From CAYYGL01 sp964471235 (GTDB lineage: Bacteria > Calditrichota > Calditrichia > RBG-13-44-9 > J075), in NCBI GenBank assembly GCA_964471235.1, contig CAYYGL010000121.1, positions 1-14,726 of the forward strand: a stretch of 14,726 bases of DNA. The letters run 5' to 3'. The position numbers were made by a program, and so were the translations under genes. Under the pieces are notes generated by a model. It saw only the letters and a list, made by a program, of their open reading frames with translations, made no database searches and was not told where the DNA came from. This document shows, piece after piece, positions 1-7,254 of the stretch. Within the stretch, counting starts at the first letter, position 1; the number at the start of each line of letters is the position of its first letter.

Positions 1-1
1 A

Positions 2-709
2 AATATTCCGGAATACGAAATGTATTTTCGGATGGCTTTTCCCGAAGAAGCCGCCGAGGTGGATTCCGGTTTACGGGCGGATGTTATTGACTCATCCACT
101 TATGTCCGTTCAATTGCTGCTTATGAACGGGAGTTGGTCACTCCTAATAGCCCCTACGACCGTTATGTAAAAGGAGATGACAATGCCTTGTCGGAAATGC
201 AGAAGCGCGGTCTGGAATTGTTTTTTACCAAGGCAAAGTGTGCCGAATGCCATAACGGCCCCATGTTTAGTAACTTTAGTTTCGTTGTCCAGGGAGTGCC
301 ACAGGAAGGACCCGGCAAGAACGTTATTCCCGGGGACGATACCGGTCGTGAGGAACATACCCTTAACAGCAGCGACCGCTATGCGTTCCGAACTCCCACT
401 TTGCGGAATGTGGAGTTAACGCCTCCATATATGCACGATGGAGTGTTTCGGACCCTGGAAGAAGTGGTACGTTTTTACAACAACGGCGCTCAGCCCCGTC
501 ATCCTGCAGTGACCGATGATATGCTGCCGGAGTCGTTGCGGCAGCCGCTGGGCTTAACGGAAGAAGAAATCGCTGATCTGGTCGAGTTTATGAAAGCCTT
601 AACCGATCCGGGCACCACGCTGCCGGATTTTCTGCTGAGGGTACCCGAGACCGTGCCCAGCGGTTTAACCCCGGTTTTCGGGGTAAAAGCTGCTCATCCG
701 GGTGGATGA
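2..709 (+). CDS. Cytochrome-c peroxidase / MauG-type di-haem protein, 3' part only
   Basis: The reading frame is open to the left window edge, so this is the C-terminal 235 residues of a longer gene; the ATG at 20 is internal. A c-type haem site CAECH lies at 239-253, followed by a segment containing TPTLRNVELTPPYMHDG, which is typical of the C-terminal haem domain of bacterial di-haem cytochrome c peroxidases and MauG relatives. The first haem site and export signal would be upstream of the window. Family members act in the periplasm, reducing hydrogen peroxide with electrons from small cytochromes or, in MauG-like proteins, oxidising protein or other substrates; the substrate here cannot be told. 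The tail after the haem domain is short and ends at TGA. The next gene starts 165 bases on with its own candidate promoter, so co-transcription is not implied. Confidence 0.9.
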   Translation, partial: NIPEYEMYFRMAFPEEAAEVDSGLRADVIDSSTYVRSIAAYERELVTPNSPYDRYVKGDDNALSEMQKRGLELFFTKAKCAECHNGPMFSNFSFVVQGVPQEGPGKNVIPGDDTGREEHTLNSSDRYAFRTPTLRNVELTPPYMHDGVFRTLEEVVRFYNNGAQPRHPAVTDDMLPESLRQPLGLTEEEIADLVEFMKALTDPGTTLPDFLLRVPETVPSGLTPVFGVKAAHPGG

Positions 710-710
710 G
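668..710 (+). terminator. Two tandem short hairpins at the 3' end of the peroxidase gene
   Basis: Two small stem-loops sit end to end: 668-684 (ACCCCG, loop GTTTT, CGGGGT) and 693-710 (CTCATCC, loop GGGT, GGATGAG), the second spanning the stop codon. There is no immediate run of T after them (GAAAAACTGCC follows), so a Rho-independent terminator is only a possibility. Their position at a gene end is what makes them worth noting. Confidence 0.25.
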
Positions 711-748
711 GAAAAACTGCCGACCGCTGGAAATTTTCATAAACTATT

Positions 749-776
749 TTGAACCGGCTTATTTTGACGCTATGTT
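749..776 (+). promoter_or_regulatory. Candidate promoter for the glycerate kinase gene
   Basis: TTGAAC at 749-754 is followed after 16 bases by TATGTT at 771-776, in an A/T-rich stretch just upstream of the glycerate kinase gene. The match to a housekeeping sigma-type promoter is moderate. Transcription from here would place the long inverted repeat at 804-840 in the 5' untranslated leader. Confidence 0.35.
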
Positions 777-803
777 AAAATTTCAGAAAAAATTGAATGC
801 TCC

Positions 804-840
804 GGATTGTTTCGCAGGGGACTCCCCTGCGAAACAATCC
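804..840. repeat. Perfect 18-bp inverted repeat with one central base
   Basis: GGATTGTTTCGCAGGGGA is followed by one base (C) and then its exact reverse complement. As RNA it would fold into a very stable hairpin with a tiny ACT loop. It lies between the candidate promoter and the preferred start of the glycerate kinase (875). There is no T-run directly after it on either strand, so it does not look like a plain terminator. No second copy was seen in the window. It may be a leader structure, an mRNA stabiliser, or one copy of a genomic palindromic repeat. Confidence 0.85.
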
Positions 841-874
841 GTTTAGTAGCGAATGGCGTCATCCGGGAAAGATA

Positions 875-2188
875 ATGAACCATTATAAACATGCCTTGCA
901 GCTCCTTAATACAGCGCTACATGCCGTTTCTCCGGAAGTGTTGATCCAGCAGCAGGTCTCTCGGAACAACAACCGACTGAGGATTCGGCATCATGATATT
1001 GATTTGTTCGATTTTCAGCGGGTGTTTTTGATCGGTTTCGGGAAAGCCTCCGGATATCTGGCAGCAGCCCTGGAACCTATTTTATCGGACTATCTCACCG
1101 CCGGTTTGGTGATCGTCCCTTACGGGTATATGGCTAACTGTCGAAAAGTGATACAGCGTGAAGCCGGGCATCCTCTACCGGACGAGAACGGACTATACGC
1201 CACTGCTGAATTGGTAAAAATTGCCCGGAAAGCAGGAAAAAAAGACCTGGTGATCTGTCTGATTTCCGGCGGTGGCTCGGCATTACTGGCACAATACCCC
1301 CCCCATGTGGGATTGAAAGCCATGCAGGTTACCACCGATTTGCTGTTGAAAAGCGGTGCCAATATCCAGGAATTAAACATCGTGCGGAAACACCTCTCCC
1401 TTGTTAAGGGAGGTAAACTGGCGAAGATAATTGCCCCGGCTGAATGTTACAACCTGATTATCTCCGATGTCATTGGTGACCGTCTGGATACCATTGCTTC
1501 GGGACCCACCGCACCGGATACCTCTACATTTTCCGACGCCCGGGCAGTTATCGAGAAATACCGCCTCGGGAACTCCCTTCCCCCGGAAGTTTCGGAAGCG
1601 CTGGAAACCCAAAGCGCCGGGGAAACGCTGAAAGCGGATGCCCCCGTATTTTACCGACAGTATCATATCATTCTGGGAAATAACCTGACGGCTCTGATTG
1701 CTGCTAAACAGCAAGCTCGCCAGCTGGGGTATTTTCCCCATCTGCTCAGTCGTAACCTGCGGGGCGAGAGTCGGTATGCCGCCCAGGTAATCGCTGCCAC
1801 CGTGAAACAGATTATTTCCAACGGCCATCCCATTCGCCCTCCGGCATGCCTGCTCTTCGGCGGAGAAACCACCGTAACCGTTACCGGCTCCGGGTTGGGG
1901 GGGCGTAACCAGGAGTTCGTACTTTCCGCTCTGATCGAATTGAGTGATCTCGACTATCCCTTTGCCCTGCTCAGTTGCGGCAGCGACGGCAAGGATGGTC
2001 CCACGGATGCCGCCGGCGCCATCATCACCGAGTCATCCCGGGAAAAAGCCTCCCTCGCCGGTCTCCATCCCCACGAGTTCTTAGCCAACAACGACGCCTA
2101 CCACTTCTTTCAAAAAATTGAAGGCTTGATTAAAACCGGACCCACCGGCACAAATGTGATGGATATCGGCATTGCCCTGATTGCCTGA
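875..2188 (+). CDS. Glycerate 2-kinase (MOFRL family, GckA/TtuD type)
   Basis: The predicted enzyme phosphorylates D-glycerate with ATP to 2-phosphoglycerate in the cytoplasm, feeding glycerate from glyoxylate, serine or sugar-acid breakdown into lower glycolysis. The 437-residue length is normal for the family. The N-terminal domain carries LISGGGSALL at about residues 129-138, then a segment reading NIVRKHLSLVKGGKLA. The C-terminal MOFRL domain shows GGETTVTVTG, GGRNQEF and GSDGKDGPTDAAGAI at about residue 368. The ATG at 875 is chosen because the longer frame from 797 reads through the perfect inverted repeat at 804-840 and gives an unlikely N-terminus; GGGAAAG lies just ahead of 875. An eight-C run at about 1297-1304 is a place for sequencing error, but the frame is intact. 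The gene appears to be a single unit between the peroxidase and the methyltransferase. Confidence 0.93.
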   Translation: MNHYKHALQLLNTALHAVSPEVLIQQQVSRNNNRLRIRHHDIDLFDFQRVFLIGFGKASGYLAAALEPILSDYLTAGLVIVPYGYMANCRKVIQREAGHPLPDENGLYATAELVKIARKAGKKDLVICLISGGGSALLAQYPPHVGLKAMQVTTDLLLKSGANIQELNIVRKHLSLVKGGKLAKIIAPAECYNLIISDVIGDRLDTIASGPTAPDTSTFSDARAVIEKYRLGNSLPPEVSEALETQSAGETLKADAPVFYRQYHIILGNNLTALIAAKQQARQLGYFPHLLSRNLRGESRYAAQVIAATVKQIISNGHPIRPPACLLFGGETTVTVTGSGLGGRNQEFVLSALIELSDLDYPFALLSCGSDGKDGPTDAAGAIITESSREKASLAGLHPHEFLANNDAYHFFQKIEGLIKTGPTGTNVMDIGIALIA

Positions 2189-2363
2189 GTTGCCGCTTTT
2201 AATCCGGTATCTGCCCCATGCCATCTGTTCTGAATCTTCCTGCCAATGATAGGAACGGTTGAGCCGGTATACCGGGGCGCAAACTTTGCCGCTTATTTTT
2301 TAGTTCCCTTCCCTTCCCCCTTCCCTTATATTCCTTCTCATGTTGCAATGGAAAGAAGGAAAA
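2189..2363. other. Intergenic gap with a small palindrome and T-rich stretch
   Basis: This gap holds a perfect 12-base palindrome CCGGTATACCGG at 2264-2275 and, just after it, a weak stem (GCAAA/TTTGC) leading to TTATTTTTTAG, which could serve as a weak terminator for the glycerate kinase. A pyrimidine-rich stretch of T and C then leads to the methyltransferase ribosome site. I see no gene here. Confidence 0.4.
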
Positions 2364-3821
2364 ATGGCGTACCGAATCTCCGGTGAATTGGATCAATTAT
2401 TTGACGCTCTGTTGGGGAAAGATAAATTACTGCTGTATGAGCAAATCGGCAGCAAGCTTCCCCACACCTTTCGCTTTAATCCCTTGAAAGGAGACATTTC
2501 TGCTCAAAAGGCATTGTTTTCCCGGCAGGGGTTTCGCTTTCAGCCGGTTTCTCCCCACACCAACATTTTTCAAATCACCTACCAGCCATATCCGATTGGG
2601 AAATCGCTGTCCCACTTTTTGGGGCATATCTATGTGCAGGATATCTCTTCCATGATTCCGGCGCTGGTGTTAGACCCGCAACCGGGAGAATGGGTGCTGG
2701 ATATGTCCGCTGCACCGGGTTCCAAGACCACCCAGATGGGCGCGTTAATGGAAAACCGGGGGATACTGGTCGCCAATGATATTGTCCCGAAACGTTTACG
2801 GGCTTTGGGCAAAAATATCGAACGCTGGGGGTTGACCAATGTCATCGTGCTGAAATGGTACGGCGAACAGTTCGGTAATGCTTATTTTGAGACCTTCGAC
2901 CGGATTTTATTGGATCCGGGCTGCTCCGGTCTGGGCACCCTGCATAAGAATCCGGAGGTAGTGAGTTGGTGGTCACCGGACCAGTGCCGACGCCTGGCAG
3001 CATCTCAGCGAAATTTAATGATGAGCGCCATTAAAGCATTACGCCCCGGCGGGGTGTTAACCTATTCCACCTGCACCCTTACGGTAGAAGAAAATGAAGC
3101 CATTGTTGATTTTGCCCTGAACGAATTTCCGGTGGAGGTTGAACCCATTGCGGTGGAAGGCGTTCCGGCACGTCCCGGGTTAACCCGTTTCAAAGAAATG
3201 CGCTTTCATCCGCACTTGCAAAAAACCATCCGGATTTACCCGATTGACAGCCTTACCGAAGGATTCTATATTGCCCGGTTGCGCAAAACCGATGCAATGC
3301 CTCATCCCCGGCCGGATAAACGGAAACCACCCCGCCATGTCACGTTCCTTCACTCCCATAATTCACCGGTCAAAAAATACCTCAATTATCTCATCAATCA
3401 TTTCGACCTCCCGGAGAGGGCATTTCAGGAGTGGGTGTATCGGATGCAGAAAAACATTGTCTTTTGCAGCAAAGAGATGACAGACTTCCCTTTCTACGGT
3501 TCCCATCTCCAGATGGGACTGCCCCTGGCTACGCCCATGACCCACGGCGCCAAATTCAACACCCCGGGGTGCCACCTTCTCGGACGTCATGCCCGGCAGC
3601 ATGTGGTTGAAATTGACCACCTGGAGACCCTGGAAAAATTTGTTAATCGGGAAATCACCAATATTCCGGTTGACAGCAGCGGACAAACGATCGTAAAATA
3701 TAATCAGTTAGTTATCGGATACGGGGTAGCAGACCGGGGGCGGTTAAAGAGCCAGTTTCCCAAGGGAGAGTGGCGCTTTCGGTTAACCGATCCCCAAACA
3801 GAGGAGGGCAACCATCCATGA
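2364..3821 (+). CDS. NOL1/NOP2/Sun-type RNA 5-methylcytosine methyltransferase with PUA-like tail
   Basis: This 485-residue protein is an S-adenosylmethionine-dependent RNA cytosine-C5 methyltransferase, most like the RsmF (YebU) group that modifies 16S rRNA. The AdoMet-binding motif VLDMSAAPGSKT lies at about residues 111-122. The two cysteines used for catalysis in this family are present: Cys187 in LLDPGCSGLGT and Cys237 in YSTCTLTVEENE. The usual motif IV reads Pro-Cys, but here it is Gly-Cys, which is odd. The C-terminal part, with YNQLVIGYGVADRGRLKSQF, resembles the PUA-like RNA-binding domain of RsmF-type proteins. There is no NusB-like N-terminal domain as in RsmB. ATG 2364 is chosen for the GAAGGA just before it; the upstream ATG at 2340 has no ribosome site. 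Its stop overlaps the next gene by four bases (ATGA), so the two are translationally coupled. The exact RNA target is unknown. Confidence 0.9.
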   Translation: MAYRISGELDQLFDALLGKDKLLLYEQIGSKLPHTFRFNPLKGDISAQKALFSRQGFRFQPVSPHTNIFQITYQPYPIGKSLSHFLGHIYVQDISSMIPALVLDPQPGEWVLDMSAAPGSKTTQMGALMENRGILVANDIVPKRLRALGKNIERWGLTNVIVLKWYGEQFGNAYFETFDRILLDPGCSGLGTLHKNPEVVSWWSPDQCRRLAASQRNLMMSAIKALRPGGVLTYSTCTLTVEENEAIVDFALNEFPVEVEPIAVEGVPARPGLTRFKEMRFHPHLQKTIRIYPIDSLTEGFYIARLRKTDAMPHPRPDKRKPPRHVTFLHSHNSPVKKYLNYLINHFDLPERAFQEWVYRMQKNIVFCSKEMTDFPFYGSHLQMGLPLATPMTHGAKFNTPGCHLLGRHARQHVVEIDHLETLEKFVNREITNIPVDSSGQTIVKYNQLVIGYGVADRGRLKSQFPKGEWRFRLTDPQTEEGNHP

Positions 3822-4516
3822 GCATGAAAAACCGGATTATATTAATCACCGGCGCCACCGGGGAATTGGGCAGAGTGGTGAGCGCAGCCTTTACCCAACA
3901 TCATGCCCGGGTGATTGCCGTTTACCGTAACGCCGCGAAGTTGGAACGATTACGATCCCTCTGTCCGAACCCGGAAAACCTTAGCGGGATTGCCGCTTCA
4001 CTGACTGAAGAAGATTCGGTAAACACTCTATACAACCGCATTGCAGAACAATTTGGCAGGCTGGATGCCCTGTTACACCTGGCGGGAGGATTTTGGATGG
4101 GCGGTGACATTTCCGAAACCCCGTTGCAAAAATGGCAGGAAATGATTGACCAGAATCTGACCAGTACGTTTTTATGTACCCGGGGGGCATTTGGATTGAT
4201 GAAAAAAACCGGCGGTGGTGTGATGGTGACCGTTTCGGCCGCCAGCGCCCTGGAGTTGCCAGCCGGTATGGCAAGCTATGCGGTCAGTAAACAGGCGGTG
4301 CTTGCCTTAACCCGGGTGCTGGCAAAAGAGGGGCGTTCCCATGGGATTCGTGCCAATGCCCTGTTGCCGGGGATAATCGATACGGAAGCCAATCGCCGCG
4401 CCATGCCCGATGCGAAACGGGATGCCTGGACACCGCCGGAAAAAATTGCCCGGGTGCTGCTAACCCTGGTCTCGGAACAAATGAGCATTGTTTCCGGCTC
4501 GGCGATCCGGGTGTAA
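3818..4516 (+). CDS. Short-chain dehydrogenase/reductase (SDR), classical type
   Basis: The protein (232 residues) is an NAD(P)-dependent oxidoreductase of the classical SDR family. The nucleotide-binding motif TGATGELG is at residues 11-18, HLAG replaces the usual NNAG at 87-90, an Asn lies at 113, and Ser140/Ser143, Tyr154 and Lys158 supply the catalytic set (YAVSK). Arg37 after the second strand (VYRNAAK) suggests NADP(H) preference. The PG motif is present in LLPGIIDT. The C-terminus ends at SGSAIRV, a little short of the common VDGG ending. ATG 3818 has GAGGAGGG nine bases upstream and overlaps the methyltransferase stop as ATGA, so it is the second gene of that operon. The substrate is unknown; I see no clue in the neighbours that links it to RNA modification. 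Confidence 0.92.
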   Translation: MSMKNRIILITGATGELGRVVSAAFTQHHARVIAVYRNAAKLERLRSLCPNPENLSGIAASLTEEDSVNTLYNRIAEQFGRLDALLHLAGGFWMGGDISETPLQKWQEMIDQNLTSTFLCTRGAFGLMKKTGGGVMVTVSAASALELPAGMASYAVSKQAVLALTRVLAKEGRSHGIRANALLPGIIDTEANRRAMPDAKRDAWTPPEKIARVLLTLVSEQMSIVSGSAIRV

Positions 4517-4819
4517 AAACGGGAACAGCGGCGGTTTGGAAAAATAGAGGGCAGCGAGGGGCGGCTCCCACTCTCGATAACCCGTTTCTGCTGATAAATG
4601 AGCTTTCATTGTTCAGGGGGAATTCAATGCGTTTTAAAATGTCAACGTTGATGGTTATCCTTCGTCTGGGATGGGGGGGACTGGTCAACTCTCTCTATTG
4701 GGAACATCACCGGCGAACGTTTTTCCCGCCGCCGAAAAGGGCGGTCTATAAACATGGGATGTTGCGCTGGTTTTCCCGAAATTGAAGTGCAGAGAAGTTT
4801 GATTCGTATTCCCCGGTGA
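4517..4819. other. Interval between the SDR operon and the convergent exported protein
   Basis: These 303 bases hold one plausible small reading frame (4627-4785, listed separately) with a good ribosome site. I see no tRNA, promoter or strong terminator in the 110 bases directly after the SDR stop. Confidence 0.4.
4627..4785 (+). CDS. Possible small basic membrane-associated protein, 52 residues
   Basis: A short frame begins at an ATG preceded by AGGGGG with six bases of spacing, a better ribosome site than several of the large genes here. The product starts MRFKMSTLMVILRLGWGG, a short hydrophobic segment, followed by a very basic, aromatic tail with RRTFFPPPKRAVYK. I recognise no family. 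It is on the same strand as the SDR, about 110 bases after it, and could be the last cistron of that operon. Against it: the hydrophobic part is short and broken by arginine, and a frame this long can arise by chance. Confidence 0.33.
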   Translation: MRFKMSTLMVILRLGWGGLVNSLYWEHHRRTFFPPPKRAVYKHGMLRWFSRN

Positions 4820-4835
4820 CTACTGGGGCGGTGTT
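4811..4835 (+). terminator. Candidate terminator between convergent genes
   Basis: CCCCGGT at 4811-4817 pairs with ACTGGGG at 4822-4828 (seven pairs, one G-T) around a GACT loop, then CGGTG leads to TTTT. It lies after the plus-strand operon and overlaps the stop of the convergent exported-protein gene. The T-run is short and offset, so activity is uncertain. Confidence 0.35.
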
Positions 4836-5737
4836 TTACCCGCACTATCCGGCGTGACGAAGGCGGGTATTTGTCCGGGAGGGGTCGGTTTCGGAGGAAC
4901 AGATTCGCCCGGAGAAGATAATACTTGAAAGTTTTCATTAAATATAAAATTCTTGATGTAAATACTGGTTAATATCTGCTGCTCCGGGTTCTCCTGGGTT
5001 TGCACGATGATGTTAAATTGAACCGGCAAAAACTGGCCGTTCTTTTTTACCAATTCCAATCGAACCGCCACACCGCTGATGATGGCGTCATTCTGATAGC
5101 GCTGACTATCCCATCCGATACATAACCACTTGTTTTCCACTTCATCGAATAGGGGATAGGTTACCACTTTCTGGGCGCCGTTCCGCCAGATTACCCTGCC
5201 CAATTGCCCGGCTCGGCTGTATGTCTCCTGAACTTCCACCTTCTGGTTTTCTTCCTGAAACTGATAGAAGACCCCGACTGTATCGCGGGCAAATTTCACC
5301 CGGGCACTATCGGGAACATCATCCAGCGGAGTTCGAATACTGTACCGATACCAATCCAGCATGATGCCATTGAAGAGATTTTTCAACTCCTGAACCCGCA
5401 CCAGCACCTCCCGGCGCAGGGAATCGCTTAAATTCTCCGGCAGCGGCTGCAACACAAAATATTGGTCGGCACTGCGCGTCCAGATATATTTCAGCGGGTA
5501 ATAATAATTGCTATCGGCAATGGATTTGATAAAATCGATATAAAAATCGGCTGAAATAAAACAGGAGAAATTGTTGATGGAGTCCTTACTCAACACCTGG
5601 TAATACCCGGCGGCGCGGGCTTTAAACGCTTTCCAGTCTGCTGGTGTCTCTTCCTGAGCATGCCCGCCACGAAAGAGTAAGATACTCAGGAACACCCCTG
5701 TTATCATCCATTTGACAAGATTATTACTCCGTTTCAT
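4820..5737 (-). CDS. Exported protein of unknown function
   Basis: I do not recognise a named family. The 305-residue product has a clear Sec signal peptide: basic start MKRSNNLVK, hydrophobic core WMITGVFLSILLF, and a cleavage site after GGHA near residue 27. There is no lipobox cysteine, so it should be a soluble periplasmic or surface protein. The mature part is rich in aromatic residues and alternating hydrophobic stretches (for example VRLELVKKNGQFLPVQFNII, then ILTSIYIKNFIFN), which suggests mainly beta structure, perhaps of the LolA-like kind; that is a guess from pattern only. The last 30 residues are proline-rich and low in complexity. The ribosome site before the ATG is weak. It stands alone between a convergent operon and a long gene-poor interval. 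Confidence 0.8.
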   Translation of the reverse strand: MKRSNNLVKWMITGVFLSILLFRGGHAQEETPADWKAFKARAAGYYQVLSKDSINNFSCFISADFYIDFIKSIADSNYYYPLKYIWTRSADQYFVLQPLPENLSDSLRREVLVRVQELKNLFNGIMLDWYRYSIRTPLDDVPDSARVKFARDTVGVFYQFQEENQKVEVQETYSRAGQLGRVIWRNGAQKVVTYPLFDEVENKWLCIGWDSQRYQNDAIISGVAVRLELVKKNGQFLPVQFNIIVQTQENPEQQILTSIYIKNFIFNENFQVLSSPGESVPPKPTPPGQIPAFVTPDSAGKTPPQ

Positions 5738-5896
5738 AAGCTGACAACCTATATAATTTCATGATCCTTTACCGGCGTTTTCAACAAACCGGACCTGTTC
5801 GTCGAAAACGGACAAATTTACGGAAATGAAAGCAAAATCAAAGAATTTTCTGATAAAGAAATGGTTTTTAACCGATATGATTCACCACCCACGAAT

Positions 5897-5974
5897 TGGT
5901 CGTTTTGCGAAGAGGCGCAGAGAACGCAGAGGTTTCAGAAAAACAAAATCTTCCCAACCCTTATCGGAAAGCTT
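5897..5974 (+). repeat. Dispersed repeat module 1, copy A
   Basis: This 78-base segment matches 14371-14448 in the same orientation at about 66 of 78 positions without gaps; weaker similarity extends left to about 5871. It contains GCGAAGAGGCGCAGAGAACG, a purine-rich core. It is non-coding in both places. Confidence 0.85.
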
Positions 5975-5985
5975 AAGGAACGTGA

Positions 5986-6048
5986 GTTCGACGTCCCTTG
6001 AAATAGAACCCAGAAGCCATAGAGCGCGCTGATTGACACGGCTGATTG
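5986..6048 (+). repeat. Degenerate inverted partner of repeat module 2
   Basis: The segment beginning GTTCGACGTC and passing through AAATAGAAC to GCTGATTGACACGG resembles, with gaps and changes, the reverse complement of 6064-6129, and so the plus-strand reading of 14499-14545. Together with 6064-6129 it forms an imperfect inverted pair about 145 bases long that could fold into a large stem. The similarity is clear at the outer end and poor inside. Confidence 0.5.
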
Positions 6049-6063
6049 GCCATCATATTAAAA

Positions 6064-6129
6064 AAATCTGCGAAAATCCGTGCCATCCGGGTCATCAGCG
6101 TTCCATTTTTCCGATGTCGAACCGACATT
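6064..6129 (+). repeat. Dispersed repeat module 2, copy A
   Basis: The 66 bases are the reverse complement of 14493-14558 at 62 of 66 positions, including 40 identical bases in a row (6064-6103 against 14519-14558). The module carries ATCCGTGCCATCCGGGTCAT. It is non-coding at both sites and lies in opposite orientation relative to module 1 in the two copies. Confidence 0.93.
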
Positions 6130-6295
6130 ACTCATAACAACGCTGGGACCGCCGCGTCTCTGCCGTTTATCCTCTGTTCACAACAGGATGCCGCACCAAC
6201 GTATTACAATGTGATCCCCTCGGGAGTGACGTTGTCATTGGCAAACGGGGCTCCGTTGGAGAAGAGATCCCATCGTGATGATTTAATCAGGGTAA

Positions 6296-6484
6296 GGAGA
6301 GGGAAAGTCGCGTTTGGTCGGGAACCAGCCCGGGGGAAGGGTTAAAGCGGTACCTGTTTCGCTTTATGGGGCACCCCAACAGGGCTCCTTGCGGATCGAA
6401 ACTCCCAAACGAAAAAAGGTGGAACTGTTCAGCGCCCCCAATGCCAATACCATCCCGTTGGAAGTGGGCGGAATAGAACCCTAA
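6296..6484 (+). pseudogene. Possible 3' remnant of a decayed gene
   Basis: After stops at 6284 and 6293, one plus-strand frame stays open for 62 codons to TAA at 6482 and reads like protein: it includes VPVSLYGAPQQGSLRIE and ends SAPNANTIPLEVGGIEP. There is no start codon with a ribosome site, and the neighbouring frame is open upstream to 6345, as would be expected if a gene had been broken by a frameshift. It overlaps the end of the convergent transglycosylase gene by four bases. I recognise no family, and chance remains possible. Confidence 0.25.
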
Positions 6485-7248
6485 AACATTTGTTTGATCA
6501 GTTGATACTTACTGTAAATGTCATCCACATAATCAATCGTTTGTTCATACCCGTAGAAATATCCATGGGGCGGGGTGCCTTGCTCCCAGACATCCAGATG
6601 AAGCTGCCAGTAATCCGGAGTTAATAAGGGAAGCGTCTGGCGGATAGCAGACCAGGTATTGGGGTCTAACCGTTTGTAGCGGGCAATATCCCGGGCGTCA
6701 AAGATCCTCCCCGGTCCGCAGTTGTAGGCTGCCAGCGCTAATTTTATCCGGTTCACCGGGTCGGCTTCCGGAAAGTATTTTAACTGTTTATAAAGATGGT
6801 AGATGCCGGCAGTGATGTTCTCCCGGGGGTCTTTGGAAATTCGGGCAATATCCAGTTCCCGGGTAATCTCCCGGGCAGTACGGGGCATGATTTGCATCAA
6901 CCCAATCGCCCCCACTTCACTCCGGGCATTTTCCTTGAAATAGGACTCTTTTAAAATCTGAGCGACGATCAACCGCCAATCCAAGCCATATCGTTTGGAA
7001 TATTTCCGGATAATGGGGTAATATTCACGAATCTTCTTGTCGAAGTTCCGGGGCAGATAGCGGGCGCGGAACAGTTCCACTTCCTGCTGTCGCTGTTTCT
7101 TCCGGGCAATTTGCTTCTCGATCATCGCCACCAGAGTGTCCTGGTCCCCCCTGTTGGATGCCGCACTTGTTTGGGGAGTTGTGCAGGCGGGCAATATCAG
7201 TAAACCGGTGAGCAGTGCCCCTCCCAAATGTCTGTAAAACTGCTTCAT
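6481..7248 (-). CDS. Lipoprotein lytic murein transglycosylase, SLT (GH23) domain, MltF-like
   Basis: The protein (255 residues) should cleave the glycan strands of peptidoglycan between N-acetylmuramic acid and N-acetylglucosamine, leaving 1,6-anhydro ends, at the inner face of the outer membrane. A lipoprotein signal runs to LILPAC with Cys22 as the lipidated residue. The SLT domain follows: catalytic Glu101 in AQILKESYF, then GAIGLMQIMPRTA, then ALAAYNCGPGRI. The C-terminal GYFYGYEQTIDYVDDI resembles MltF-type enzymes, but the solute-binding N-terminal domain of full MltF is missing, so this is a short form. Its ATG lies six bases after the stop of the DUF350 gene, so the two are probably co-transcribed. 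The ribosome site is weak, which would fit coupling to the gene before it. Confidence 0.92.
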   Translation of the reverse strand: MKQFYRHLGGALLTGLLILPACTTPQTSAASNRGDQDTLVAMIEKQIARKKQRQQEVELFRARYLPRNFDKKIREYYPIIRKYSKRYGLDWRLIVAQILKESYFKENARSEVGAIGLMQIMPRTAREITRELDIARISKDPRENITAGIYHLYKQLKYFPEADPVNRIKLALAAYNCGPGRIFDARDIARYKRLDPNTWSAIRQTLPLLTPDYWQLHLDVWEQGTPPHGYFYGYEQTIDYVDDIYSKYQLIKQMF

Positions 7249-7254
7249 ATCCGC

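Larger units (their letters stand above)
5738..6480. other. Long gene-poor interval with dispersed repeats
   Basis: No convincing intact gene is seen in these 743 bases. The middle (about 5871-6129) is made of repeat modules that recur at 14348-14558. The right part (6296-6484) contains a frame that reads like the tail of a decayed gene. The two longer open frames on the plus strand (5826-6032 and 6046-6345) run through the repeat and have no sensible start region or family resemblance. Confidence 0.7.

Noticed and set aside
797..874. A 26-codon N-terminal extension of the glycerate kinase from ATG 797
   Set aside because: It would be encoded by the perfect inverted repeat and has no family counterpart; the start at 875 gives the expected N-terminus.
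4284..4938. Minus-strand frames of 134 and 98 codons over the SDR end and the following gap
   Set aside because: Proline/arginine-rich translations without a ribosome site, overlapping the SDR gene or the exported protein gene in another frame.
5897..6129. A CRISPR array or transposon from the repeated sequences
   Set aside because: The units are not regularly spaced, occur only twice, and there is no spacer pattern or transposase gene in the window.
5826..6345. Two plus-strand open frames (68 and 99 codons) in the repeat interval
   Set aside because: They run through dispersed repeat modules that also occur in non-coding sequence upstream of serS; they lack ribosome sites and have repetitive Arg-rich translations.
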